Shown: positions 34,511 to 43,623 of the stretch, in pieces | Layout of the letters: each line of letters starts with the position of its first letter | Numbering within the stretch: the stretch's first letter is position 1 | NCBI RefSeq assembly: GCF_015159595.1 | Contig: NZ_CP063304.1 | Coordinates: 2,666,001-2,730,000, forward strand | DNA from: Blautia liquoris | Lineage (GTDB): Bacteria; Bacillota; Clostridia; Lachnospirales; Lachnospiraceae | DNA: 64,000 bases | Direction of reading: 5' to 3' | Made by a program: the position numbers and the translations under genes | The notes under the pieces: generated by a model | Databases searched by the model: none | The model's input: the letters and a program-made list of their open reading frames with translations, nothing else | What the model was told of the DNA's origin: nothing

Positions 34511-36274
34511 ATGATTAGTAAATGGAAACAAAATTTTACAAATTCTCCTCTTTCCAAAAAAATAATTATAATCGTATTACCAGGAATATCTTTGTTTGCT
34601 GTCACAATATTGGTGGGGTTTCTATTGACAATTCGATCCACGAATCATATGATCTATCAAAATACTGGTGAATTACTATTGTACTCATCAAATGATATTT
34701 CCAATAATTTGAGCTCAATCCAAGATATGGCAAATTTTATCCTTGAGGATACTGATATTCAATCTTCCTTAGGAAAGGTAAAAGATTCTAAAAGTGGGGA
34801 AACCTCTTACAATGCGTATTCCAAAATTCAAATACGCTTGAATAATTATTATCAAAAATTCAAATCAAATTATGTCAACTACATTCAGATAACAAATCAA
34901 AAGTTTTCTGTTCCTTCATCAACAATTGACACGTATGTAATACCCCCTGAAATACAAGAACATTTGTTTCAGAAAGCTCTGGAAAAAGACGGTCGTCTAT
35001 ACTGGATTACCGACTATAAGGATACTTATGGAGTGTTTCTAGTAAGAAGTATACGAAGAATCGATAACATACGGCTTGATGATCTTGGAATAATGGTCAT
35101 AAATGTTAATCTAAAAAAAATGTTGGAGGATCTTAGCATTAGTTCAAATCCGGATTCAACTTCTTATATAATCAGTGACAGCAAACATATATTATACGCT
35201 CCCGATGAGTTAAAAGATATCTCCGCAGAAACCTTGCAAACCAACTCTGATCAATTTTACACAATTAAAAAAATCTCAGGAAAGAGATTTTTTATGGTCA
35301 AAGGTCGTCTCCCTATAACATCATGGGATTACTACTGCCTATCCCCATATGACAACATTTATAAAAATATACTTTTTTTTCAGCATTTGTTCATTTTACT
35401 ATTAGTTTTTAGCTTTATTCTCTGTATTTTATTAACCAGAATTCTTATGAAACCTTTACTAATACATTTTAAAACATTGATGAAAAAAATAAGGGTCTTT
35501 GGAGATAACAACTTTGAAACAATTGATGTTCCTTACAAATACGAGAATCGCCAAGACGAAATCGGTCAGCTTCATCAACAATTTGATTCAATGGCACATA
35601 AAATTCAAACTCTAATTAAAGAAAACTACGAAGCCAGGATTTTGGCAAAAGAATCCCAATTAAAGGCTCTGGAAATGCAGATTAATCCGCATTTTTTGTA
35701 TAACACTCTGCAGTCAATTGGTTGGAGAGCAAAATTATTAAAGGATGCTCAAATTTCGCTCATGACTGAATCCCTCGGCAAGCTTTTGCGAATTACTCTC
35801 AATTTTGAGAATAAAGATTCTTCTTTACGTCAGGAGCTGGAACTGGTTAAATATTATATGAATATTCAAGGAATCCGCTATGATGATAGTCTCACGTATT
35901 CCATAGATGTAGAAGAGGACCTTCTTGGAATTTATCTGCCTAAATTTACATTGCAGCCATTAGTTGAAAATGCCATTCACTATACCTTAGAAGACGACAG
36001 CGATGAATGTTTTATTAAAATTCATGCCCATAGAAATAAAGATATGGTCGTAATCATTGTGGCAAATACAGCATCAAGTTTTGAAGAAAATCTTCTTGGG
36101 AAACTCCTTTTGGGGAAGATCCTCCCACATGGCTTTGGTATAGGAATTCTCAATGTAAACAAAAGACTGGAGCTTGCCTTTGGTGAATCATATAAACTCA
36201 GTTTTTTTAATAAAGATGACTTTGCAATAGCTGAAATCTATATTCCTTACAATTATATGGAGGATAAAAAATGA
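34511..36274 (+). CDS. YesM-type sensor histidine kinase
   Basis: 587 residues: N-terminal helix (IIIIVLPGISLFAVTILVGF), extracellular sensor, second helix (HLFILLLVFSFILCILLT), HAMP, kinase with phospho-His in INPHFLYNTLQS, HATPase with LQPLVENAIHYTLED. The G-box reads HGFGIGILNVNKRL. AGAGGTGA site. It overlaps the response regulator by 4 bases. Predicted to sense the ligand of the divergent SBP system. Confidence 0.92.
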   Translation: MISKWKQNFTNSPLSKKIIIIVLPGISLFAVTILVGFLLTIRSTNHMIYQNTGELLLYSSNDISNNLSSIQDMANFILEDTDIQSSLGKVKDSKSGETSYNAYSKIQIRLNNYYQKFKSNYVNYIQITNQKFSVPSSTIDTYVIPPEIQEHLFQKALEKDGRLYWITDYKDTYGVFLVRSIRRIDNIRLDDLGIMVINVNLKKMLEDLSISSNPDSTSYIISDSKHILYAPDELKDISAETLQTNSDQFYTIKKISGKRFFMVKGRLPITSWDYYCLSPYDNIYKNILFFQHLFILLLVFSFILCILLTRILMKPLLIHFKTLMKKIRVFGDNNFETIDVPYKYENRQDEIGQLHQQFDSMAHKIQTLIKENYEARILAKESQLKALEMQINPHFLYNTLQSIGWRAKLLKDAQISLMTESLGKLLRITLNFENKDSSLRQELELVKYYMNIQGIRYDDSLTYSIDVEEDLLGIYLPKFTLQPLVENAIHYTLEDDSDECFIKIHAHRNKDMVVIIVANTASSFEENLLGKLLLGKILPHGFGIGILNVNKRLELAFGESYKLSFFNKDDFAIAEIYIPYNYMEDKK

Positions 36275-37791
36275 TACGCTTATTGATAGCTGATGATGAA
36301 AAAATTATACGAGAAACATTAAACACAATAATCGACTGGACAAGCATGAACATCGAAGTCGTTGCCCTTTGCAAAAATGGTCTGGAAGCTTACGATGCTA
36401 TTTTAGATTTATATCCAGATATTGTATTAACAGACATCCGAATGCCTAAACTATCGGGACTTGAACTGATACATAAAATCACACAGAACTATGATAATAT
36501 TCAGTTTATTATCCTTTCCGGCTATAGTGACTTTTCTTATGCGAAAGAAGCTATGGGCTATGGAATCAGACATTATATAACGAAACCCTGTAACGAAAAT
36601 GAAATTATTCATTCAGTAAATGATGCAATAAAAGAACACTACCACGAATTATATCTTAATGGTTTAAATGCGGGTTTGACAACGGGTCTTTTTCTGGGTG
36701 AAAATATTATGTCAGACCTGCTTCTTCATCTGCTTTCTTCATATCAGGAAATTAATTCGACACTATCTATGTATGAAACCTATTTGGATTTTTTCCATAC
36801 CCCATACCAATTATGTTATATATACTTTTTAGAAGAATACCTAGTCACAACTTGTATAGAAAAAATTCAGATGGCATTAAAGCAAAATCGAATTCACGCT
36901 TCTTCCGACTTCATTTATGTGAAAAATACACTTTTATTCTTCTTTATTGACTCAAAAATGGAATATCATGATTTTGACAACTCTATGCATTTAATAGAAT
37001 TTTCAAATCAGAATGTTTCTTGCTCATATAAAAGAACTTCTTTTCCAGATTTGCAATTGCTCTTAACAACAGTAGAAGGACAGGTTAAACGCTATGAAAC
37101 AATTTACCTCTATATAGGTAAAAAGGCAATCACAATCTGTAATTACGATAATTTATTTCAAAAGGTATTAGAACTGGGGAACAGTCTTACAAAGAATGTT
37201 GACCGCACAGCTCATCATTATAAACTCCAAGAGTTGAAAACAATTTTGGTTTCAGTAAAAGATATCGAGCTCCTCCGATCGTTGGTAAACATTTTATTAT
37301 TGAAATCAGTACAAACTTCAACGATATATACCACATCAGACATTACCGAGTTTATGTTATTTATAGGCAGTATAACCTCCAATAAAGAAATTTGCAGTTT
37401 TATATTTGATAAAATCGATAAGATTTTTTCCTATCCTATTACATTAGATACACACAAATACAAGCCTTTCATACAGGATATTTTAAATTATACTAGAGAG
37501 CATATCAGTATTCCGGAGTTGACATTAAAATGGATTGTAGAGAACCATCTATACATGAATGTAGATTATGTAAGCCGACAGTTTGTCTTACAAACAGGTA
37601 TTAAATTTTCCGATTATCTAAATCAACTTAGGGTTGAAAAGGCAAAACAGCTTTTGATCAACAAAGATACCGAGAAAATCTATCAGGTAGCTGAACAGGT
37701 TGGATGCGGTAATAATCCACAGTATTTTAGTCACCTGTTCAAAAAATACACGAAAATGACGCCAAAAGATTATATACGCAAAATGAAGTAG
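36271..37791 (+). CDS. YesN-type response regulator (REC-AraC)
   Basis: 506 residues, full-size YesN: receiver (LLIADDEKIIRETLNTII; phospho-Asp in IVLTDIRMPKLSG; Lys in ITKPCNE), a long middle region of no recognised fold, and C-terminal AraC HTH (FVLQTGIKFSDYLNQLRVEK; QYFSHLFKKYTKMTPKDY). Its ATG lies in ATGA overlapping the kinase stop. It likely binds the direct repeats at 34386-34417. Confidence 0.92.
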   Translation: MIRLLIADDEKIIRETLNTIIDWTSMNIEVVALCKNGLEAYDAILDLYPDIVLTDIRMPKLSGLELIHKITQNYDNIQFIILSGYSDFSYAKEAMGYGIRHYITKPCNENEIIHSVNDAIKEHYHELYLNGLNAGLTTGLFLGENIMSDLLLHLLSSYQEINSTLSMYETYLDFFHTPYQLCYIYFLEEYLVTTCIEKIQMALKQNRIHASSDFIYVKNTLLFFFIDSKMEYHDFDNSMHLIEFSNQNVSCSYKRTSFPDLQLLLTTVEGQVKRYETIYLYIGKKAITICNYDNLFQKVLELGNSLTKNVDRTAHHYKLQELKTILVSVKDIELLRSLVNILLLKSVQTSTIYTTSDITEFMLFIGSITSNKEICSFIFDKIDKIFSYPITLDTHKYKPFIQDILNYTREHISIPELTLKWIVENHLYMNVDYVSRQFVLQTGIKFSDYLNQLRVEKAKQLLINKDTEKIYQVAEQVGCGNNPQYFSHLFKKYTKMTPKDYIRKMK

Positions 37792-37851
37792 CTGAAGTTA
37801 GATATAGAAACGCATATTTTACATTATTTATTCAAAAAGAGGAGGACTGAT

Positions 37852-38859
37852 ATGTCAGAAGCTCACAAAAAGAACATGCTTGGTAACGATACGAATTTGT
37901 ATACACAATCAGTATATCTGATATCTCAGGCCGCATATCTATACTATATTCTTGGATTATCGCAAAAAGATGTAGCCAAAAAGTTAGATCTGTCCCCTTC
38001 TACAATATCGAGACTTATCAAGGCAGCAAAAGATCTGGGTATTATTGATATCCGAATGAATCCCATTCATGAAAACAGTGTCAAATTGCACGATCAACTT
38101 CTGTCTACATATAAATTAAAGGAAATCATCATTGCACCAGTGTGCTCGAATATGGACAGCGATCAGGTCAAACAATCTGTTGCTCTGGAAGGAGCGCGCT
38201 ATATCCAACGAATTATCAGTGATAATGATATTTTAGGTATCGCCTGGGGCGGCACGATGAATTACCTTATTAATCTTTTAAACCCCAGTCAAAAAAAGAA
38301 CACAAAGTTTGTGACTTTACATGGAAGTATCTATAATTTTGATTATGAGATCGACGTACAAACTTTAGTTTCAGAAATTGCAAAGGCATTTAACGGAAAA
38401 CGGTATGGTATGATGGTAAACGGATTGCTGCGCAGTGAGGAGGCAGTTCAAATTATCCAGAAAGAACCCAATATTACAAGGGTGTATCAAATGTTTGAGC
38501 AGATTACCGTATCCTTAAGCGGAATAGGTTCATTTGTACCAGAAATCACGTCTTCACTGGGACATAGCGGTTATCTCCGGAAAGATGAACTCCGCGAGCT
38601 AAAAGAGGAAGGGGTCTGCGGGGATTTAATGATTCGCTTTTTTAACAAGGATGGAAAAGAGTGTAACACCAGCTTAAAGAATCGGACAATGGCGATAGAA
38701 TATGACCAGTATCAGAAAATCCCCAATAAAATCGTAGCGGCATCTGGTGTACATAAGGCACAGGCCATTGTTTCAGCCATAAACGGAAGATTAATTGATA
38801 CCTTGATTGTCGATAGTCTTTTGGCACAGCAACTTCTAGATTTAGCAAAAACAACGTAA
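37852..38859 (+). CDS. SorC/DeoR-type sugar-binding transcriptional regulator
   Basis: 335 residues: N-terminal HTH (YILGLSQKDVAKKLDLSPST, SRLIKAAKDLG) and a SorC-type sugar-binding domain (LGIAWGGTMNYLINLL; GIGSF; RTMAIEYDQY; IVAASGVHKAQAIVSAINGR). Such proteins respond to phosphorylated sugars. A strong GAGGAGG site precedes the ATG. It follows the YesN gene by 60 bases but is convergent with the RuBisCO-like operon, which is its most plausible target. Confidence 0.88.
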   Translation: MSEAHKKNMLGNDTNLYTQSVYLISQAAYLYYILGLSQKDVAKKLDLSPSTISRLIKAAKDLGIIDIRMNPIHENSVKLHDQLLSTYKLKEIIIAPVCSNMDSDQVKQSVALEGARYIQRIISDNDILGIAWGGTMNYLINLLNPSQKKNTKFVTLHGSIYNFDYEIDVQTLVSEIAKAFNGKRYGMMVNGLLRSEEAVQIIQKEPNITRVYQMFEQITVSLSGIGSFVPEITSSLGHSGYLRKDELRELKEEGVCGDLMIRFFNKDGKECNTSLKNRTMAIEYDQYQKIPNKIVAASGVHKAQAIVSAINGRLIDTLIVDSLLAQQLLDLAKTT

Positions 38860-38864
38860 ATTAC

Positions 38865-38898
38865 AATATCGTGACCCTTTTCATAAGATCACGATATT
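38865..38898. terminator. rho-independent terminator between convergent genes
   Basis: AATATCGTGA (38865-38874) / TCACGATATT (38889-38898), 10-bp perfect stem, 14-base loop, then a T-rich tail on the plus strand (GCTTTTATTATATTT). It serves the SorC gene and may also act on the opposite operon. Confidence 0.7.
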
Positions 38899-38910
38899 CG
38901 CTTGCTTTTA

Positions 38911-39741
38911 TTATATTTGAATGTCCTTATATTGCTTTGTAATTTCTACGACAGCCTTTTCTGTGGGAATACGTTCCCCTGATGAACCGGAAGCATACCC
39001 ATGTGCATGTGTATGTTGGATTGAGTAAGCCGCGGTGCTCACATTATTCAACGGTCCTCCGTGTGTCAACACAATAATATCCGGATTGACACTTAGCCCT
39101 GCCTCAATCATGGCATTGATTTGATCCACCGAATCGTCAAGATCCTCCGTTTTTTCTGTGCCGGTTAAACCACCTGATGTTACACCGATCATAGCACCAA
39201 TCACATCAGCACCAGCTTTCGCCATCTCTTTTACTTGCTCAGCCGACATACACCAGGCTACAGTCGCCATATCCTTTTCACTTGCCTTTTGAATCAACGC
39301 AGTCTCCCTTGCAAATCCTATTCCACTCTTCTCCAATTCTTCAAGGAAATAGGGTCCGTACATGGCGGCAAAAGGCTCATTCGTGACACCGGAAAAGCCC
39401 ATATCCTTAAGGCTATCCAGAAATCGATCCATGTCCAGAGAAACATCATGGGCCCCAACTCCTGCAATCAGCGGTGTCTGTTCGACTACTGGAAGAATTT
39501 GCCGCGCCAGATTCAGTAACTCTTCATTTGCATTGCAATATGGCAGCCATGCTAGAAGAGACGGAAGCCCTTGCATACGAAATTGAGCCGTTGAATATAT
39601 GCCGATAAGATCTGCTCCTCCGATCTCAGCGCACTTCGCAGTTAAACCATTCCCAGACCCAAACATCAACAGTGGTTTATTCCTCTCAATTTCCTTTCGC
39701 AAGCGTTGTACTACTTCATTTTTTGTGTAACGTTTTGCCAT
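38911..39741 (-). CDS. TIM-barrel protein, phosphoenolpyruvate-hydrolase family (copy 2)
   Basis: 276 residues of the PEP_hydrolase/TIM-barrel signal transduction family: RKEIERNKPLLMFGSGNGLT, GGADLIGIYSTAQFRM, LPYCNANEELLNLA, LIAGVGAHDVS, FSGVTNEPF, GADVIGAMIGVTSGG, LTHGGPLNN and HAHGYASGSSGERIP. The ATG at 39741 follows GAGGTG. Biochemical function is unassigned; the family name comes from distant similarity. It is the last gene of the RuBisCO-like operon, immediately after the Tm-1-like gene, with which its homologues are fused in plants. Confidence 0.82.
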   Translation of the reverse strand: MAKRYTKNEVVQRLRKEIERNKPLLMFGSGNGLTAKCAEIGGADLIGIYSTAQFRMQGLPSLLAWLPYCNANEELLNLARQILPVVEQTPLIAGVGAHDVSLDMDRFLDSLKDMGFSGVTNEPFAAMYGPYFLEELEKSGIGFARETALIQKASEKDMATVAWCMSAEQVKEMAKAGADVIGAMIGVTSGGLTGTEKTEDLDDSVDQINAMIEAGLSVNPDIIVLTHGGPLNNVSTAAYSIQHTHAHGYASGSSGERIPTEKAVVEITKQYKDIQI

Positions 39742-39753
39742 AACACACCTCAA

Positions 39754-41100
39754 TCAAATGCTCTCGACAACATATTCTATGTCTGCATATTTGCCCTTGG
39801 TATACTGCCCTTTCAGCATATCATTCAGAACATTGGCCATAAGCAGTGCAAATTCAGGTTCATTCAGGTGCTTATCCACCACAAGAATTTCGATGTTGTC
39901 TTTCGATATATCAAGCTCCCTTTTAAGCATTTCATAAAACACCATGCTCCTTTTGGACCAGCCAGGTTTATTCTTGTCCTCAATCCAACATACACCGGGA
40001 CCTGGTCCACTCCATCCCAATTCCTTGTTTGGCTCTTTTATGTCTACCGCACTCCATCCACGCATTGGAATAAAAAAAGTTGTGGGGGCCTTCGCCGTAT
40101 TCAACTTTTGGGCTATTTCAGAGGCTATTTCCCGGATTTCATCTGGTGACGTCCCAATACAGGTGACTGTAGCATTGTGAATATATAGCCCCTTTCCAGG
40201 CAGACCTACCCGATCCATATGTTCTTTCGGGATCGTTTCTCTGGGTCCAAAATTTATAATTTCCAGACCTCCGGGAGCCAACACCTGAGGAATTCCCTTT
40301 TTTGCAGCGGCCGTCAGCCGATCCGCTCCCGCGGAAAGCACACCCCCGAATCGCTCATCTACAAGTTCATGTGTCGTAATATCTAAAAGCCCTTTAATAA
40401 ATCCATCTTCAATCATTTCCTCCATAGACCTGCCGCCAGCTCCGGTAGAATGGTTGATAATCACATCATAATCACCTTGCTCTTCAAAAAAAGCACTTGC
40501 CTTAAGGACGCAAGGCGTCGTCACGCCAAACATCATACAGCCCAAAAGAGGTTTGATCTCTGCCTGATTCACCTGTGGAGCCATGGCCATGCCAACAATT
40601 CCTGCTGCCGCCTGGGAAAGAATCTGCCTCGTCACAACATTCAATCCTGCTTCCGCGATTGGATACATCATAGTAATATCCTTGGACCCCACATAAGGCC
40701 GCACATCTCCGGATGCCATAGTGGTCAGCATCATTTTTGGCACTCCTATGGGTAAGGACCTCATGATGGATGTGGAAATTGTGGCACCCATAGACCCACC
40801 ATAAGAAATTATTCCATCTATCTCTCCTGTTTCATATAACTTCTTAACATATGCCTGTCCAGCTTCACAAATCATAGAACTTGCAGCATCCCGGCTACTT
40901 GTCACAATTTCCTCTTTCTTCTTCCCGGTTTCATTTAAAACAGTACTAAGCGGAATATCCGCCCAGCCAACCTCTTTTCCTAAACTAATCTCCATAACTC
41001 GGGCTTCACCGCCGACTTCATTGATTCTTTCTCGAAGATAGTTGATTTCCTTTCCTTTTGTATCCAAAATTCCACACACAATAATAACAGGTTTATGCAT
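39754..41100 (-). CDS. Tm-1-like ATP-binding (UPF0261) protein
   Basis: 448 residues, recognised as the UPF0261/Tm-1-like ATP-binding domain: VIIVCGILDTKGKEINYLRE, ISLGKEVGWADIPL, GIISYGGSMGATI, MLTTMASGDVRPYVGSKD, MAMAPQ, CMMFGVTTPCV, HSTGAGGRSMEEMI, RETIP and the C-terminal FIPMRGWSAVD. In tomato the homologous domain binds a viral replication protein and ATP, but the bacterial role is unknown. AAAGGAG site. It lies 12 bases before the second TIM-barrel gene and 137 bases after the first, across a hairpin. Confidence 0.87.
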   Translation of the reverse strand: MHKPVIIVCGILDTKGKEINYLRERINEVGGEARVMEISLGKEVGWADIPLSTVLNETGKKKEEIVTSSRDAASSMICEAGQAYVKKLYETGEIDGIISYGGSMGATISTSIMRSLPIGVPKMMLTTMASGDVRPYVGSKDITMMYPIAEAGLNVVTRQILSQAAAGIVGMAMAPQVNQAEIKPLLGCMMFGVTTPCVLKASAFFEEQGDYDVIINHSTGAGGRSMEEMIEDGFIKGLLDITTHELVDERFGGVLSAGADRLTAAAKKGIPQVLAPGGLEIINFGPRETIPKEHMDRVGLPGKGLYIHNATVTCIGTSPDEIREIASEIAQKLNTAKAPTTFFIPMRGWSAVDIKEPNKELGWSGPGPGVCWIEDKNKPGWSKRSMVFYEMLKRELDISKDNIEILVVDKHLNEPEFALLMANVLNDMLKGQYTKGKYADIEYVVESI

Positions 41101-41124
41101 ACTACTCCTTTCACAAGGTTAGTG

Positions 41125-41169
41125 AAAGCCCCATCACAAGGTACTCTTCACCTGTTACAATGGGGCTTT
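41125..41169 (-). promoter_or_regulatory. intra-operon hairpin upstream of Tm-1-like gene
   Basis: AAAGCCCCAT (41125-41134) pairs with ATGGGGCTTT (41160-41169); inner AGGT/ACCT pairing extends it. It lies in the 136-base gap between the two genes, with no clear T-run after the stem on the minus strand. Confidence 0.55.
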
Positions 41170-41236
41170 ATTCAATATCGATGCTCTCAAGTTTCATTGA
41201 TTCCTGACAGCATCGCTATGAACAATTCAAAAGGAA

Positions 41237-42079
41237 TTATTGTTTGATTAAACAACTTTTAAAATCCTTTACAGCATCCATCAATGGCTGTTCTATAGGA
41301 ATACGTTCAATACTTGATGCACCTAAAAATCCAACGGATTCTGTGTGTTGATACATGTATTCCGTGTCCTTTGGCATGGCAATCGGACCACCGTGGGAGA
41401 AAATTAAAATATCGGGGGATATTTTACGGGCAGCATCTGTCATGCGATTGACAAGATCGGCTGCTTCCTTGAGTGCATAGTCTTCAGAATATTTCGAGCC
41501 AATGGATCCTCCCACTGTCAAACCCATGTGACAGATCAACACATCTAAGCCGGCCTTTCCCACCATAGCTGCTTCTTCTTCATTAAAGGCATAACCCATT
41601 GTAAACAAGCCCAGTTCCTTGGCTAACTTCAGGGTTTCGATCTCCTTACCATATCCCATGCCTGTGTCCTCAAGTTCCTGGCGAAAACGACCATCAATCA
41701 AACCAACCGTAGGAAAATTCATTACACCTGAGAAACCCAAATCAATTAAATGTCGAAGAAACGGTCTCATTTCTCTGGTGGGATCAGATCCAGAGATTCC
41801 ACCGATCATAGGTGCCTCTTTAATTAACGGCATAACCCGATGAGCCAATTGAATTACAATGTCATTGGCATTTCCATAAGGCATAAGTCCGGCCAAAGAA
41901 CCATTGCCATCCATACGGTAAAGTCCGGAATTATAGACTCCGATTAAATCTGCGCCACCTTTTTCCGCAAACTTTCCTGATATACCTGTTCCAGCACCTG
42001 CGATAACTACCGGATGTCCTTCTTCAATTGTTTTTTTCAGTCTGTTCAGTACTTCTGTGCGCGTATATTGGTTTGCCAT
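41237..42079 (-). CDS. TIM-barrel protein, phosphoenolpyruvate-hydrolase family (copy 1)
   Basis: 280 residues, paralogue of the gene at 38911 with the same blocks: IEEGHPVVIAGAGTGISGKF, GGADLIGVYNSGLYRM, LMPYGNANDIVIQLA, MIGGISGSDPTR, FSGVMNFPTVG, LICHMGLTVGGSIG, FSHGGPIAMP and SSIERIPIE. The ATG at 42079 has a GGAGGG site 10 bases before it; the ATG at 42085 is also possible. It follows the RuBisCO-like gene by about 50 bases. Function unassigned. Confidence 0.82.
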   Translation of the reverse strand: MANQYTRTEVLNRLKKTIEEGHPVVIAGAGTGISGKFAEKGGADLIGVYNSGLYRMDGNGSLAGLMPYGNANDIVIQLAHRVMPLIKEAPMIGGISGSDPTREMRPFLRHLIDLGFSGVMNFPTVGLIDGRFRQELEDTGMGYGKEIETLKLAKELGLFTMGYAFNEEEAAMVGKAGLDVLICHMGLTVGGSIGSKYSEDYALKEAADLVNRMTDAARKISPDILIFSHGGPIAMPKDTEYMYQHTESVGFLGASSIERIPIEQPLMDAVKDFKSCLIKQ

Positions 42080-42130
42080 GTTCATAACCCTCCTGCTTTT
42101 TTTATTTCGATACTTCTATGATTGATATGT

Positions 42131-43447
42131 TTATTTCTTCAAATCAAAAAGAGATTTGTCCTCTTCACCATAAAGACCCCATGCATTCAAAGCTGCTTTA
42201 AGTTCCGGATATTCATCACGAACCTCCGAAAGTTCTTTGCCGGCTACAACGGCATCCATGGCCTGACGGAATGCTCTGGCACCCGCAGCAGCACCCATCG
42301 GATGACCATGTATGGCACCGCCGGCCGCAACGATCACATCTTTTCCAAACATATGATACAATTCCTGCACATGGCCTTGCGTGGTTCCTCCGCCTGGCAT
42401 AGGGAATACTGGTTTAATGTGAGGCATTGATGCGGTCAATTGATATCCAACATGGATAAATGTATCCATCATCATGGGGAATTTACCATAAGGACTTAGC
42501 GCGATGGACATATCCAGACCGGCCAGACGAGGCAGCTTTCCGCAGGACAGTGTGGCACTCATACCGGATGTTGGCGATTCATAGAAGGCACCTGTAAAAT
42601 CGGAATGCCCCAGGATCGGCACATTGATATTTTCATCCGAAGTCAGCATACGAGTCGCATCCAATCCAATCGTCATATAATTGACCATCAGGCAGTTGGC
42701 TCCAGCTTCAATTGCCTTGTATGCGTTTTCCTTTAGTTTTTCCGTGCGGTCTGTAATGTTGAAAGCAAACAAGGTCTTCTCATTCTTTTTACGATCCGCT
42801 TTATGAACCGCCTCCATCACATACTTCACTCTTTCAACCAGTGGACAATGTTCGGCATCAGCCACCAGCTCATCGTCTTTGATAATATCAACCCCACCGA
42901 TGCTTGCCTCATAGGCGTATTTTGCAGTCTCTTTCGGATTAAGACCCGTGCAGGGCTTGATCATGTTGTTCAGAAGCGGCCTGTCTTGAACACCAAGAAT
43001 CTCTCGAAGGCCTGAAATGCCAAACTTAGGACCTGCAAAATGCTTTAAAAAGCCCTCAGGAAATTCCAGATCAAGAAGTTTCAGCTTGCCGGAACTTGAA
43101 ATATTGCCAAGAATCGTGCTTAGCATCATAGCAAACTGGGTTCCAAAATTCTCATATGGGTACGCAATACGAATGATAAAGTTGCGTTCAGTAACGCCAT
43201 CGGGTATTTCATATTGATAGGATGGCGTTTCGTATACCCCCACAACACGCCCGATATGTTTTTCTCGTACCTGAGGGGTTTCTCCGGGCACCTTAAGCCA
43301 AGTTCCCGTTGTTTGTTCAACCGCCAGCGCAGCAGCGTGTCGAATCATCTCCGTACCTGGCTTTGCAGCACTATAGTAGGTTGCAATGACATAGTCGTCT
43401 TTTCTTATATTTTCTGGCATTTGTACAATGATAGGATCTAGATACAC
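42131..43447 (-). CDS. RuBisCO-like protein (form IV type)
   Basis: 438-residue large-subunit-type RuBisCO homologue, not CO2-fixing. N-terminal domain retains TGTW near residue 45. The barrel has Lys164 (IKPCTGL, equivalent of catalytic Lys175 and 26 residues before) and Lys190-Asp192-Glu193 (IIKDDE, the carbamate lysine and Mg ligands). His281 lies in GHSDF near the His294 position. The second Lys of KPK is Cys here, and the loop-6 GKLEG lysine is absent (GGGTTQGH instead). So enolisation or decarboxylation chemistry on another sugar-phosphate or acid is likely. Start is a GTG with a perfect AGGAGG. First gene of the four-gene operon. RuBisCO-like proteins are known in methionine salvage and in 3-oxo-isoapionate decarboxylation, but no partner of either pathway is next to this one. 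Confidence 0.9.
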   Translation of the reverse strand: MYLDPIIVQMPENIRKDDYVIATYYSAAKPGTEMIRHAAALAVEQTTGTWLKVPGETPQVREKHIGRVVGVYETPSYQYEIPDGVTERNFIIRIAYPYENFGTQFAMMLSTILGNISSSGKLKLLDLEFPEGFLKHFAGPKFGISGLREILGVQDRPLLNNMIKPCTGLNPKETAKYAYEASIGGVDIIKDDELVADAEHCPLVERVKYVMEAVHKADRKKNEKTLFAFNITDRTEKLKENAYKAIEAGANCLMVNYMTIGLDATRMLTSDENINVPILGHSDFTGAFYESPTSGMSATLSCGKLPRLAGLDMSIALSPYGKFPMMMDTFIHVGYQLTASMPHIKPVFPMPGGGTTQGHVQELYHMFGKDVIVAAGGAIHGHPMGAAAGARAFRQAMDAVVAGKELSEVRDEYPELKAALNAWGLYGEEDKSLFDLKK

Positions 43448-43518
43448 GATATTCCTCCTCGCTTTTTGATAAGACGTTAAAAATTACATAAAAATAAAGT
43501 TCATGATTTGATACTTCC

Positions 43519-43538
43519 TTTTGATATATATATCAAAA
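43519..43538. promoter_or_regulatory. 20-bp perfect palindrome in the leader
   Basis: TTTTGATATATATATCAAAA lies between the promoter and the RuBisCO-like gene, 72 bases before the start. It could be an operator or a leader hairpin. Confidence 0.45.
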
Positions 43539-43594
43539 AATGTTTTCTTTTAAAAATAAAACCTCGAGATTTTCGGTTCTTAACGTCTAAAGTC

Positions 43595-43623
43595 AGTGTA
43601 CATCATGTACTATAATTTATCAA
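43595..43623 (-). promoter_or_regulatory. promoter and operator of the RuBisCO-like operon
   Basis: On the minus strand TTGATA (43618-43623), 17 bases, TACACT (43595-43600). A near-palindrome GTACATCATGTAC (43598-43610) overlaps the -10 and spacer, an ideal place for a repressor; the SorC-type regulator is the obvious candidate. The remaining sequence up to 43819 is AT-rich and shows nothing more. Confidence 0.55.

Noticed and set aside
42131-43447. True CO2-fixing RuBisCO
   Set aside because: The KPKxG second Lys and the loop-6 Lys are not conserved, and no small subunit or phosphoribulokinase is present.
42131-43447. Assignment as the 3-oxo-isoapionate-4-phosphate enzyme of apiose catabolism
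   Set aside because: No associated kinase (DUF1537), apionate dehydrogenase or transaldolase-type partner is in the window; the assignment would be a guess.
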